The position numbers and the translations under genes are program-made. From Clitoria ternatea (lineage: Eukaryota > Streptophyta > Magnoliopsida > Fabales > Fabaceae): a DNA stretch of 64,000 bases. The stretch covers positions 83,654,501 through 83,718,500 of the forward strand of contig CM075674.1 in the NCBI GenBank assembly GCA_037962975.1, written 5' to 3'. Shown piece after piece: positions 19,722 to 32,400 of the stretch (positions within the stretch are counted from its first letter, which is position 1; the number at the start of each line of letters is the position of its first letter). Below the pieces are notes generated by a model. It saw only the letters and a program-made list of their open reading frames with translations, was not told the origin of the DNA and did not search any database.

Positions 19722-20584
19722 TAGTTGTGTTAAATTATTTGATTAACCTAAAGTTACTGAGATTTATGAATTGTATATCTCACGGTTATAATGTTTATAG
19801 GTGAATAAAATAGGTGATAAGAAACCTTCAGGAGCTTCTAGAATCTTTTTCTTTGTTGTTCTTTTTTGATAAGGTAATAAGTTGTAGGTTTTCCTTGTAA
19901 GTTGCACAACTTTTATGTATGAGCTTCCTTTTTCATTCCAGTCTTCCATTATTACGTTATTGTAAATAGAAACCGAAATAATACTTTTAATGTGAGCACT
20001 CTAGTCTCATGTACATATCATGTTATGAACCTAAGGTGTTACAAAAAAATATCAACTTGAATCAATATATCTTTAATAAGTTTTTATTTCTATAATGGAT
20101 TAGCTAATAATTTTTAGTTTCCTTTTGTTAACCTACACATAATTCTTCTAATAGAATACTAAGTCTATGTTAGGCAACATCATGAGTAGAGATTTTTAAG
20201 TTAGCTTGTAGCTTATTTTATTAGCTAAGAAGTTTCTTAGATAAAATAGTTCTGTTAAATGAATGAACTTATTTTAGTACCCTATCCAATTTTGTTGTAA
20301 GTCATTTTAAGATTTTAAGTGTGTTCGTTTTTCTTAGTGGTTTTCTAAAAATGAGACAGATTTATTTTACTTTTTTTAATATTACCCTAAGAGTACCTAC
20401 TCATATTAATGCACCCAATCAATGTGCAAAATTCTTAATTATAATTAACCTACCAAATTAGTTAAAGATAGAAAATTTAGGTAAGAGTATATTAGGAAAT
20501 CAAACAAAAAATATTCAAGGAAACTAGAACCTTTAATTATTCCTTAATTCTTGTATCTAATCTTAAACAACTAAGAAAAAAAAT
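19722..20584. other. Intergenic, no feature recognised
   Basis: AT-rich DNA without supported coding potential, tRNA-like folds or clear repeats. Confidence 0.6.
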
Positions 20585-21814
20585 CACTAGTACAAAAAAA
20601 GGATTTAATCACGGTTAAAAAAGGCCTTTAATCACAGTTCATAAACCGTAGTTGTTCTAGCCGTGGTAATAGATTAGGGCTTTTAATCACGGTTCACAAC
20701 CGTGGTTATAGATCACATTTAATCACGGTTGTTTGAAACCGTACGGTTGCCAACCATAACCGTTATTAAAAGCCAACCTTCTATAATCTTCCACGCCATA
20801 ATCCAAACCCAACTTACCATCACCACCATCGTTCCTTTCGATCAGAGAACGTGATTAAAAGTTCTGCGCAAATCTCTGCAGTTGCCACCAACATCCTCCT
20901 CAAAATAACCCCAACGTTGACCTTCAAAACAGAAAACCTCCATTATAGTAACAAACAGAAGCAAAACGTAAAGAACAAAAACAAACAGAATAATTAACAG
21001 AAACCTGTAAAACCTTCATTATAATCGAAAGAAATAGAAAAGAAGAGATATACAAAAGAGAAGCCTTACATGGTTGAACAAGAAAATAAGAGAAGGGTCG
21101 CGTGGTGGTCGTCAATGGCGCGCAACGAGAATAGCAAAAGAAAACCTGTAAAATATAAACATAGAACCACGTTAGATCTAGAACATAAACAAATGTAAAC
21201 GTCAATGGCAATGGAAAACAGAAAGGAGAAATCTTAGAGAGAAAGATGAGAGAAAGCTAACAGAGAAAGAGAAGGAGCGCGCGACGTTCAAAATTTATAT
21301 TTTGAAAACACCTATGACCACGGTTCCCAAACACCCGTGATTGTAGGGTATCTATAATCACGGCTTTCCTCTCAACCGTGAATGTAGGTATATTTTTTTA
21401 AAATATAAAAATAAAAAAATCTAGTTGTAGATATAATCACAGCTTCCCATAAAGCTGTGATTATAGATGCCCTACAATCACGGTCTCCTCTCAACCGTGA
21501 TTGTAGGTACATTTTTTAAAAATATAAAAATTAAAATAAAAAAACCTGGTTGTAGATATAATCACGGCTTTCCATAAAGCCGTGATTATATTTACCCTAC
21601 AAGCAAGGTTTTCTCACAACCGTGATTGTAGGTTTATTTTTTAAAAATATAAAAATAAAAATAAAAAAACCTTGTTCCTACGACCACGGTTACGTCAGAA
21701 CGTGATTAAAAAACTTCCTCATATTTACAAAAATGCCACCACGTATTTTTCAAACACGGTTTTTCCCTGGACCGTGATCATATCCCATCGTCGTAGCCAT
21801 TTTTTGCACTAGTG
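20585..21814. mobile_element. Non-autonomous CACTA element (1,230 bp)
   Basis: It starts CACTAGTACAAAAAAAGG and ends CCATTTTTTGCACTAGTG, and is flanked by the 3-bp target duplication AAT (20582-20584, 21815-21817). Subterminal motifs AATCACGGTT/AACCGTGATT are repeated at both ends in both orientations, the expected CACTA transposase-binding pattern. The right part (about 21330-21700) has three roughly 120-bp units built from the same motif plus an AAAATATAAAAAT spacer. There is no transposase; reading frames inside are not convincing. Confidence 0.92.
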
Positions 21815-23480
21815 AATATAAGGAATAACTTGTAGTGTTTGTTAAAAAACTAATTAAAATAACATTTAAGCTTATAACTTTCAGGCTTATTTGATTTTTT
21901 TTTAATTTAAGCAAGTGCATTCTTTGGGACATGAACTCAATATCACGATTTAAGCAATAACAACCTCTCTTGCCAATTAATCTACCTTGGTGGAATTGAT
22001 ATAACATTAGGTTAATTTATAAATCCAATAAATATTTTATTGATTTTTAGAAGTACATGTACACTTACTTTTGAAGAATCCTTTTCTCTTGTCCCAGGAA
22101 TAATGAAAGACAATCATTCTCTGGAAATTATGTTTGATGATTGTGTACTTCAACCTAATTGCCATAACAAGAGTGCGTTAACCATACAATGAAGATTTAG
22201 TGGATTAAAATAAAAAGAAATCGACATATATATATAATTGATTTATCATATATGTTATTTTTATTCGGTTAACTTTTTTTGGTTTGGAATCTTTTTATAT
22301 ATGGATTAAGGTACCCTTATACCTTTTTAATATATTTGTTCTTCACTAATAAAAAAAAACTCATGCCCCATTTGAGACAACTATATGACCTTATTTTATC
22401 TGATTAATTTATTTTAATAGAGTTTAGATAATAATTAATTTAGTAATAACTAAACACCACACATGCAGGCGTAAAAAATCACCACATATGTAAAGTCAGC
22501 TTTGTAGTACTTAGAAACCTAATTTGTAAATGTTGACTAGTCTAGTATCAAGGAAAAAAACCAAATTTTTAAAGATGAAAGAAATAAAAATAAAATATTA
22601 GGTTTTGCTATGAATTATTTAAAAAAGTATATTAAAAATGTCATGCCACATTTAAAGTAATCATGCAAATTTTTAATGCTTATTTTATACACATTACAAA
22701 AAAAGTAAATGGTGATAAATATGTTTTAAAAAATCAATTATTTTTCCATATCGTTTTAGTGATAAAAAGGTTTTTTAGTGGTTTTTTTTTCAAGAAGGAT
22801 ATGTTTAAAAGTTCAAATAACACCTATATATTGAAATCTATTAATAAAATTTACACCTAAATCTTAGTAAATATGAGCTCAATTACTCAACAATTGAATC
22901 AATTGTCAATTATTTTGTTAAATACATATGTAGTCATAACCATGACATACACAGTGGAATTAATAATTGATAATTTATACAACAATAAGTAAAGTAACTG
23001 AATTAAAGGCACTATTTAAAATAGAAATTCTATTATATATCTAAATAAAAATAGCATTGAATGAGTAAAGTGACGTAAGCTATAGTTGTGGAGGTAAAAT
23101 GAAATGGGGGCAATATGGTAATTTGAGTTGGGGTGACTACATGTGCAACGAAACACGCACAAAGTAGTTATTCCTTGAACAGGAACCATAGGAAATAGAA
23201 GAAGAGGAGGAGGAGGAGCAACAGGAAACATTGTTCCCACTGTCATCTCAATTTCGATTCTCTGATTCCCTTTTCCGGGGTCAGAGAATCATCATTTGCC
23301 TCTTCTTCTTCTAAAGGTTCTTCATTTTTTCTCTTCTATGCGCCAATCTACAATTGCATTTGCATTTGGGTTTGAATTTATTTTTATTTTTTTGAATCAT
23401 TGCAAATTGCAATTTTGAGGAATTAGTGAGATCTTTTTTTATGATTTCTTGAAACGGTTATTCTACAGAGTGAGAGGGAA
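21815..23480. other. 5' flank and probable 5' leader of the EDR2 gene
   Basis: AT-rich to about 23100, then purine/pyrimidine-rich (GAGGAGGAGGAGGAG near 23200; CTTCTTCTTCT near 23300), typical of plant 5' leaders. I see no separate gene. The exact transcription start cannot be read from sequence alone. Confidence 0.5.
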
Positions 23481-26400
23481 ATGGAAGGGTGGCTCTATCT
23501 CATCCGCTCCAATCGCTTTGGTCAGTATTACTCTCGCAAAAGGTACTTCATCCTTAAAGACAATGTCCTCAGTAGCTTCAAGAACAAACCCTCTTCCCAA
23601 TCGGAGGTGAGTCATTTTCTAAGATCCTTCATTTACCTCATTTTGCTCTTTTGGATCAAATTCAACAGACAAACGAATGAATCAGGATATATTAATGAAA
23701 ATCGTTTCATATATGGACATTATTAATTATTGGTTTCTTGTCACATAATAAAACATGTTTTTTCTGATGAAAAAATTGGTATTTGACATAAATATAAAAT
23801 GATGTGAACAAGGTTAGACACTTCTCCATCTAATCATTTTCTTACCATTGTTCTAACGAATAGAAAAAGGATTAACATTGTTTTTCTTGTTTTAAAAAAG
23901 TAATTAAGAGTAAGGTTTCCCTTACAGTATATTCATTGGATTTTGGTGACCATGATGTTTTGTGCCATAGTTCTATAGTTTTTCTATTTTATTGTTTTCC
24001 ACTTGTAAAATATGTTATTATAATATGATGCACAAATCGAATCCTATTATCCGTCAGTTATAATTGGATGCGTGAAATATATACATCTAACTTGCTTTTT
24101 AAGTATCATCCATGAAGATCATAACTTTCCAAGTTTTATTAATCAAGAGACTATGTTTCTATCTTATATAAGTTTTTTCATCACATATGTAGTATTACAT
24201 TTCCATAATTGCTTTTGGAACTTAATAACTTCATAGATACAGTATCCAATAGTATTGGTGATACTAGAAATACAAGTAAATACTTTATGCTTCATCCAAT
24301 TTTGAATATAAGAAAAAATAAATTAATTTCACACTTATTAATAATGTTAGTCAAAAGTAGTTATTTTTATTAATGATATAGAATATTTGATGTATTTTCT
24401 TTAAAATTCCATTAATTATTTTATTGCGTATTGAATGAGTTATTTTGATAATATATTCAAGAATTATATATGTATAGGATATGTAATCATTTAACAGATA
24501 TTGACAAAATACTTTCCCTTATATTTAAAATCCAACAAATCTATGTGAAGCCAAAAAAAATAAACCAATCTTTTTTTATGAGCAAAAAGAAATAAATAAA
24601 TTTAAAAAGATACAAAGGTACTTTAACCCATATATACAAATAAACCAATCTTTCAAAATTTGGTTATATGAAAACTTAGAAGTCGAGGCGGTTCCTTATT
24701 TAACAACTATTGTTAGGATAATAAAGTGCATTGGTTTCACAATGAATATGGTAATAGTTCACATGTTTGATTTGGTGTTATTAAATTTTCAATAACACTA
24801 AAATTTGTACAAGTGCTCATTATTGCAATGGCTGAATTTGCTTGTTATGCTAAATGAAAGTGTTAAATGTTCAGGAGCCGATTAGACTTGCAATGATAGA
24901 CTCCAGCATTCGTGTTAATGACAATGGAAGGGAGAATATCAACAAAAAAGAAAGCAACGTACCTATACTGGATACCTTTTTTCAAATCAATTTTTAGTTG
25001 TATGGCAAAGTTGCATTGTTTCTTTCAACACTTAGAAATTTGTTTGCATTGGCGCAGGTGCTCTTTCTTTTCACTGTGTATAATGCTTCAAATCAAAGTG
25101 ACAAGCTCAAGGTAGAAATTAAAAGTCCAAACACAATTACCATAACTTTTTATTGGATTGATTTCATGATTTACTTTAATTCTATATTTTATAGTTGGGA
25201 GCAAGTAGTTCGGAAGAAGCTGCAAAATGGATACGTTCCTTACAGGATGCGGCGTTGAAGGTTCTACTTTACACCTCAATGAGAGAAAATTTGTCCCATT
25301 AAAAGAAATTTATTTTATTGTATTTTCTTAGGAGTGTCCAAATCCAGTGAAGACTTTTGCGTCTTGTTCTAGGCGAAGACGTTCAAGTTTGAGGTACGTT
25401 AAAGAAGTTTGATATTTATTATTGAGTTGTAATATTATTATGAAGGATTTATGATTATGTTTAGTCAGTTACGTTGTACTAAGCTTCTTGTATTATCAAT
25501 GAATTATATTTATATAATTTATGCTAATCATATTATATAAAGTATGTTTGCTTAATGTTTAATTAAGTGTCGTGAAAACAGAAATGGAGGCTCAAAAAGC
25601 ATAGATTGGAAAGAATGGGAAATATCTGATATGAATTTTGAATCAAGCATGTACACTGAAGCAATGACCTCTGATGTTCTTGCACCTTCACCCTGGAAGA
25701 TTTTTGGTTGCCAAAATGGTAAAGCTTTAGCTTATAATACATGTAGCTTGCGGCCTAATTATCTGTATCTCATAATTCATTGCTTGTTTAGGATTAAGGA
25801 TGTTTAAAGAAGGCAAAGATGAAACTCGTGGACGGGTTAGTTACTCCTAACTTGCAAATTTTCTTATTTTGCTTGTAAACTAACAGTCTCTTGGAAATAA
25901 ACTAAGAATTCTTTTCTCTTTATTCAGCAATGGTGTGATCATCCGGCAGTAATGGCAGTTGGTGTGGTTGATGGAACTTCAGAGGCTATCTTCAACACTC
26001 TCATGTCCCTTGATCCCACAAGATCAGAGTAAGTCTTCAAAATCTCTTATGTCATCATTTGAAATTTCTAAAAATGCACTCTGTTTTTTCACTATTAAGT
26101 GAAATCAATGAGAGTGCTACTAAATAAGAAACTAGATCTACATGATTTACTCTAGCTTAGATACTAAAGTACTAAGTTTCTTACAGATGGGACTTTTGTA
26201 TTTATCAAGGAAATGTGGTTGATCACATTGATGGTCATACAGATATTATTCACCTTCAGTTATACAATGACTGGCTTCCATGGTAATCCACATACAGATA
26301 TTTGTCATAGAGTTAGACACCAAACATGTTAATACCATTATATTTCATAACAGGGGAATGAAACCAAGAGATTTGCTGCTACGAAGATACTGGAGGAGAG

Positions 26401-29400
26401 AGGATGATGGCTCATATGGTACTGTTTTATGAATTATAAATGAAAAAAAAACCATATTGTGATGATAGGATTTGGTTTCTCTTTGAGAAATATAATAGCG
26501 TTATGTTAGAAAAGGAAAGATTTTAAAAAATCTTAGGGTAGTTTTAAAAAAAAATTCAGGGTAACTTTAAAAAAATCAAGGTCGTAGTTTTCTCAATACC
26601 AATAAAGTAGTCTGCCAAATGTTTCAATAATTTTGTATATCTTTTTAAAAGTTAAGTAACTTAAATTGTTTAATGGTAAAATTTATTGCACGACTATTTA
26701 TTGTTTCTTTAATAAAGTTATATATAGATATTTTTATACATTATTTAAGAGATTTTTGCAATGTTATAAAAACCAAACAAGTTCCATAAAAAATATAATA
26801 TCAAATTTCAACTAAAAACTTTAAAACACACCATTTATATGCTTTTAACCTTTTTAAAGTTATACACAAAAACACACATCAAATAAAATATAACATAATA
26901 TTTAGGTTTAAGATTCAAGTTTCAACAACAATAATATCTAAAAATTAGATCAACTAAAATCATTAGACTTTGTTTGGATTGAGAAAGGAAATGAGATAGA
27001 AAGAAATAAGAAGTAAAGAAATTAAAGATTGATGTTTAATCCATCAAATGTTATTGTGTTGGAATAAAGATTCCACACCTAATAAGCAACGACCGCATTG
27101 AGGAGAAGATGACAATCCTCTAGCATGGCATAACTTATCAGTAGGAACACATTCATTTAACATAAGTCAAAGAAAAAATTTCATGTGTTCTAAAGCAACC
27201 ATATCCACAACCAAGTTTTCACCCAAGTTTAAAGGCTCTTTTCTATGATCCAACTATAAGTTATACCCACCCTATAGACTCCACACTAATTAGTTCTTAT
27301 TGAAAGTGTTATGGAATTCAACTATAAGTTTCCAAGTTTCCACCTAAGTTTGAAGGTTCTTTTCCATGATAAAGCGGTACTCACCTTATGGACTCCACAC
27401 AAATTAGTTCTTATTGGAAATGTTATGAAATCCTATAGGGTTAAGTAGCGAAAACACAAAAGACTCTTATAGAGAATTCGTAAACTTCGTATTTCAAAAC
27501 AAAATGACAATAATTTTAGATTTTCGTTTTTAGATTACCTCTTGTAGATGTGAGATGATTTCATCTATCAAAGTAATCTTAATTTCGTCCATAGGAGTCC
27601 ATGCAAGCACTCCCACCAAAAGTTACACCTTCAAATGTTAGTTCAACAATGTGTAGCCCTTGCAACTATTACGAGACTGGGTATGTTTTTGAGTAGTCGC
27701 CTATGAGCATCTCATGTACTAAGGTTTGACCTGACGAGATCTTTATAAAGATTGGGCTCCTGACTCATTCTAAATGAGTTATACCTAATAACCTTATTTT
27801 AATCCAACTAAAATAAAAGTTATTCTTTGGTGGACTTACTCTATGTGACTCTATAGGTAAAATATCTGATCATATTAATAATAAACTATTTTATTATTAA
27901 TATAAAATAAAAGTGACATCTAGTAATGTATTGTTATGTCTAAATATTATTTATCATTGATATAAGCTATAAGTGATAATTAATTTATATGTTCATTCTT
28001 TTTGTCACGACTTGTTATCGTTTATATTTATGATCTACGAGATCAGATTAATACTATACTCACACAAGACAAAGAAAAACATTGAAGTTATTTAAGTCCG
28101 AAATAACTTCCATGGGCAGCTCATAAACAACCTTGAAAAGTAACAGGCACCATATGGCCTAAAATCTGACACCTTCACCTCCAAGTCATGAACATAAATA
28201 AATAAAGGGGAAATGCTAATCTTACCTAAGCCTGACCAATCAAAAAACCAGAAAGAATAACTCCCATCACCATCACCAACGAAAATGGAATCCATCTAAA
28301 ACATGAGAAGCAGCTCCAAACAGATGATCCCTTCTCTTTATCTTTGGACGGAAAATCACTCTTCATCATTAAATGCACCTAGAGTTTATTTTGGCAGTCA
28401 TGGAGTTGTTTACAATTACAAAATGAAACCTTTAATATAATTAAATTGTTAAAAATAATTTTTCATTTCATTATATAAAAAATGTTATTGAAATGAATAT
28501 ATAATATAAGTTGAAAGAAATATAACTTGTTTAACAAAACATTTCGATGAAAATTTTAGTGATAAAATTATTTATTCAATTAAAAATTATTTTTATGTTG
28601 CTTTTTTTTATATTCATACTAGGTTAATCTATTAATTTTAAGAGTTTATTTAAATGATTTTGAATTATGAAATTGTAATTAGTTTTCTAAGTGAGTAAGG
28701 GCGAATAAAATTTTGGATAGGTTGAATTGAAAAATGTTGTATTAATCTGAAAAAAAATATTCTAAGTTTTGATGCTTTTATATTGACGCCCTCAATTTTT
28801 TTTCAATAAGTTTTGAAATAAGTGCTTTAAAAATAAAATTATCAAAAAATATTAACAAAATGTATTGCAACAATGTTTTGTGATATTATCAAAATTAAAA
28901 GAATTAAAATTACTCAATTTGATTTGAGATATTGACTATATTACAAGATAGTGATTCAATGTGTCACTACATAGTTAAAGGGTTTGATTATAACAATTGT
29001 GAACAATAATATTGTAGTTCAAAATAAAACAATAAAGATGATTAATGAGTCATATTATTAATTTTTAAAATTTTTTTAGGGATAGTTACAAAAGTTGTAT
29101 TGTAGCAATCACTTTCACAAAGAATAAGTCACTAAATCCCCGAACAAGTAAAGGGAAGAGTTCTGAACTAGTAAAAAATAACTCAGAATTTATACTCAGA
29201 ATGTGGGTTGAAATGGTCTTATAATTTTTTAAATCAAAATATTTTTAAATTAATAAAAGAACATATAATATCTATATACAAATTTGTTGTTGGCTTACAC
29301 AATTTTTTTTTTGTCTCCAAACATATCCACTGTTAATTCCTGTATTTTTTTATTTTAGTCCCTATAAAATATAAATATTTTTAAAATATTCTTTATTATC

Positions 29401-32400
29401 ATTCATATATAACACACATCTAGACATTTCATATTAACAATTCTATAATTGATGTGACATATCTAAATGTAAGTCCCATCATGAATTCATGAAAATAGAA
29501 ATTATTTTTCAAATATTTGAATTTTACAAGAACTAAAATGAACAAAACAAATTTAAGAGAATTAAAACCAAAACTAATTGTATTTACTGTGACTAAAAAT
29601 ATATTTAAATATTTATTATTTTTACTTATTGTGAATTTGTACAGTGTAAAATATTATTTTAAAATTATTCTTAATTTTTCATAAAAAAATACACTTTAAC
29701 TTATTTTTTACATAATTTATTATTAATATATTATATAATATATATATATATATACAATATTAAAAATATAATATTTTTATTATTACCAATACAACCATAA
29801 TTCATAGTTGAACAAACAAACTATCATAATATACCTATATACCTTTATTGATTCAACTATTACATCAGATTTTTTAAAAAGGCTAAAAATTAATACTGCC
29901 TTAATGTTGCAACTCTACTAAGCCATCATGAATTAAGACCTCCACTATCATACTTAAAACTTTTTTAGCCGTAACATTTTCAAATAATACTTATAATAAA
30001 TTATCACACTTCTTTAAGATTTCTTAATGGGCCAAGAGTAAAAAAGTTGGTGAATTGACATTAATCCAAAATCTTTACTACTACTAATTACAACTTTAAT
30101 TAAACATTGTCTTAGGTGCTAAAAAATTACAGTAGAATTTTAGAATCTACTAATTTATTTTATCTTTTCTTATATCACCATACCATGTTATTTGTATTTA
30201 ATCCAAAAAGATATGGTTGATTGTAACCTATCAATTAACTTTTTTATGTTTATGTTTGTTTTTGTAACAGTGTTATTGTACCATTCAGTGTATCATTCGA
30301 AGTGTCCACCCAAGAGTGGCTACATCCGAGCATGTCTTAAGAGTAATGCTGTTTTAAATTTGAGATTATTATTGAATCTTTCAATGAAAAAATAACTCAT
30401 TCCAAAAATAAGAAACAAGCAATGGGTATTTATTGTCTAAATTCAAAGTCATTCTAGTTTTACTAAAATCATATTTTCTTTATTTTACTAAGGCAGGATA
30501 CCAAAAATAACACAACAATCCTAAAAATGACATAAATAAATAAAGAAGTCTTAGTTCAATCCTAAAAATAAGATAAATAAATAAATATTAGTTACTCTAA
30601 TATAAATGTTAATCCTTAATAGGTGGAGGATTTGTAGTGACCCCTGTTAACAAAGGAACGCAGTCAGTTGTAAAACATATGCTTGCTATTGATTGGAAGT
30701 TCTGGAAATTATGTTTGCGCCCCTCATCTCCAAGATCCATAACCATTCGTATGCTTGAACGAGTTGCAGGTATTTTACCTCTTCAAACTTTCTTTATCTT
30801 CCTTTACATTGTTTTTTCTCTTCACCTCTCTTTATTTTTCTCTCACTGACATACGCTTACATATTTTTAATTTCATTGAATATTTTGTATATTCCTAAAA
30901 CAGTTAATGTTTTATGTAATAAATGATATAAAAAATATTTTAAGATATTACATTAAATATTTGATAATATAAATATAAATAACTACTTTTAATCATTATT
31001 TTTAATATGTGTAAAAATAGTTATTTTTGTTTGTATTTACAACCGTATGTAATATTTTATTGTTCACATGAAAATGTTTCATGCCAAACTTTTGCTTCTA
31101 TACCAAAAAAAAAATCTTGTTCAATAGAATATCTTTAAAGTTAAGTAAATTAATAATAACTTTAAATAATAAATTTTCATTTTTATTCCTTAAGAGGTTT
31201 CTTTCTTAAGGAGTATTTGGTTAAAATTTGGTTAATATATGATGTATTGCTTGCAGCACTAAGAGAGCTGTTTAGAACCAAGGGAGGAGATTGTTGTTTT
31301 GAACCTATTGCAATGACAAAAGACATTGGATCTCCTCTTGGTAGTTCAAAGGAGGAAATTAAAGCATCGAAAGAGAATGACAAACATGAGGATCTTCTTG
31401 TAATGAGAGATGAGGGGGACAGTGAAGCTTCTGGTCGTACAAGTTTAATGGGGTTAAATGATTCAGATGAGTTCTTTGATGTTCCTGAATCAACAGATTA
31501 TGATCACTTTGATAATGAATGGCACCCTGACTTGGGTTCAGAACAACAGGTACTTTTCTTAATTACTTTCACTAGGATTTATAATTTTCTTCTCTTCCTG
31601 GTCTTTTTATAGGAACTTTTAAAAAATATGTTTAGGGTTTTCATAAGATTTTTTTTATAGAATTATAAAAACCTTTATTTATATATTTTCATGTTAAGTT
31701 TTTGCAATAATGAAACTTTTTAACATCTTTACAAATTAATGATATGAAACAAAGTTTGACTTTAAATAGAGATAAATTTGAAATGTTAATAATAAATTTC
31801 AAAATCAATGCATTAACTATATAATAATTTTAATTTTTCAAATTTATGTAATATAATTTTAAGAATCTTATAAGAAGAACTAGAATGAATATTTGTCTAT
31901 TATTATTGTCTGCTTTGACAATTTTAAATGAGATTAACCTTGGCTTATATGAAAGTAATTTTTTTCTATATGAGGAATCAAGGTAGATATTGAAAACATA
32001 TAATGTAAGCCCCTCCTACGTTTCCAACATTATGTCACATGTCTATGTTATGTTATTTATTACAATCTAAAACATCTTTGTATGAGATTATTTCATGTCA
32101 CTTTTGTATGGTAATAGATAAACATTGGTAATATCAATTGTTGACGAGATTGACATTAATGGGATGGATGAACAGGGTATGTCTCACCCCAGATTATCAT
32201 CTGCGGCTGGTTTCGTAAAGAAGTTACATGACCTTGCAGGTTAGGATTGACATTTATAATTTTATTATTAATAGTAGTATTTTAGGATGGAATATGCACA
32301 AAGTTTTGCTTGTTTTTTTAATGACTTTGAGATAATGAATAAAAAAATGTGCAGTTCAAAAGAAAGGGTATATGGATTTACAAGATGTTACTAAAGAAGA

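Noticed and set aside
20924..21211. Tyr/Phe-rich minus-strand frame inside the small CACTA element
   Set aside because: Low-complexity, not related to transposase, and within an element too short to be autonomous.
19722..23480. tRNA or microRNA genes in the intergenic DNA around the small CACTA element
   Set aside because: No cloverleaf with A/B box spacing and no stem of convincing length outside the transposon termini.
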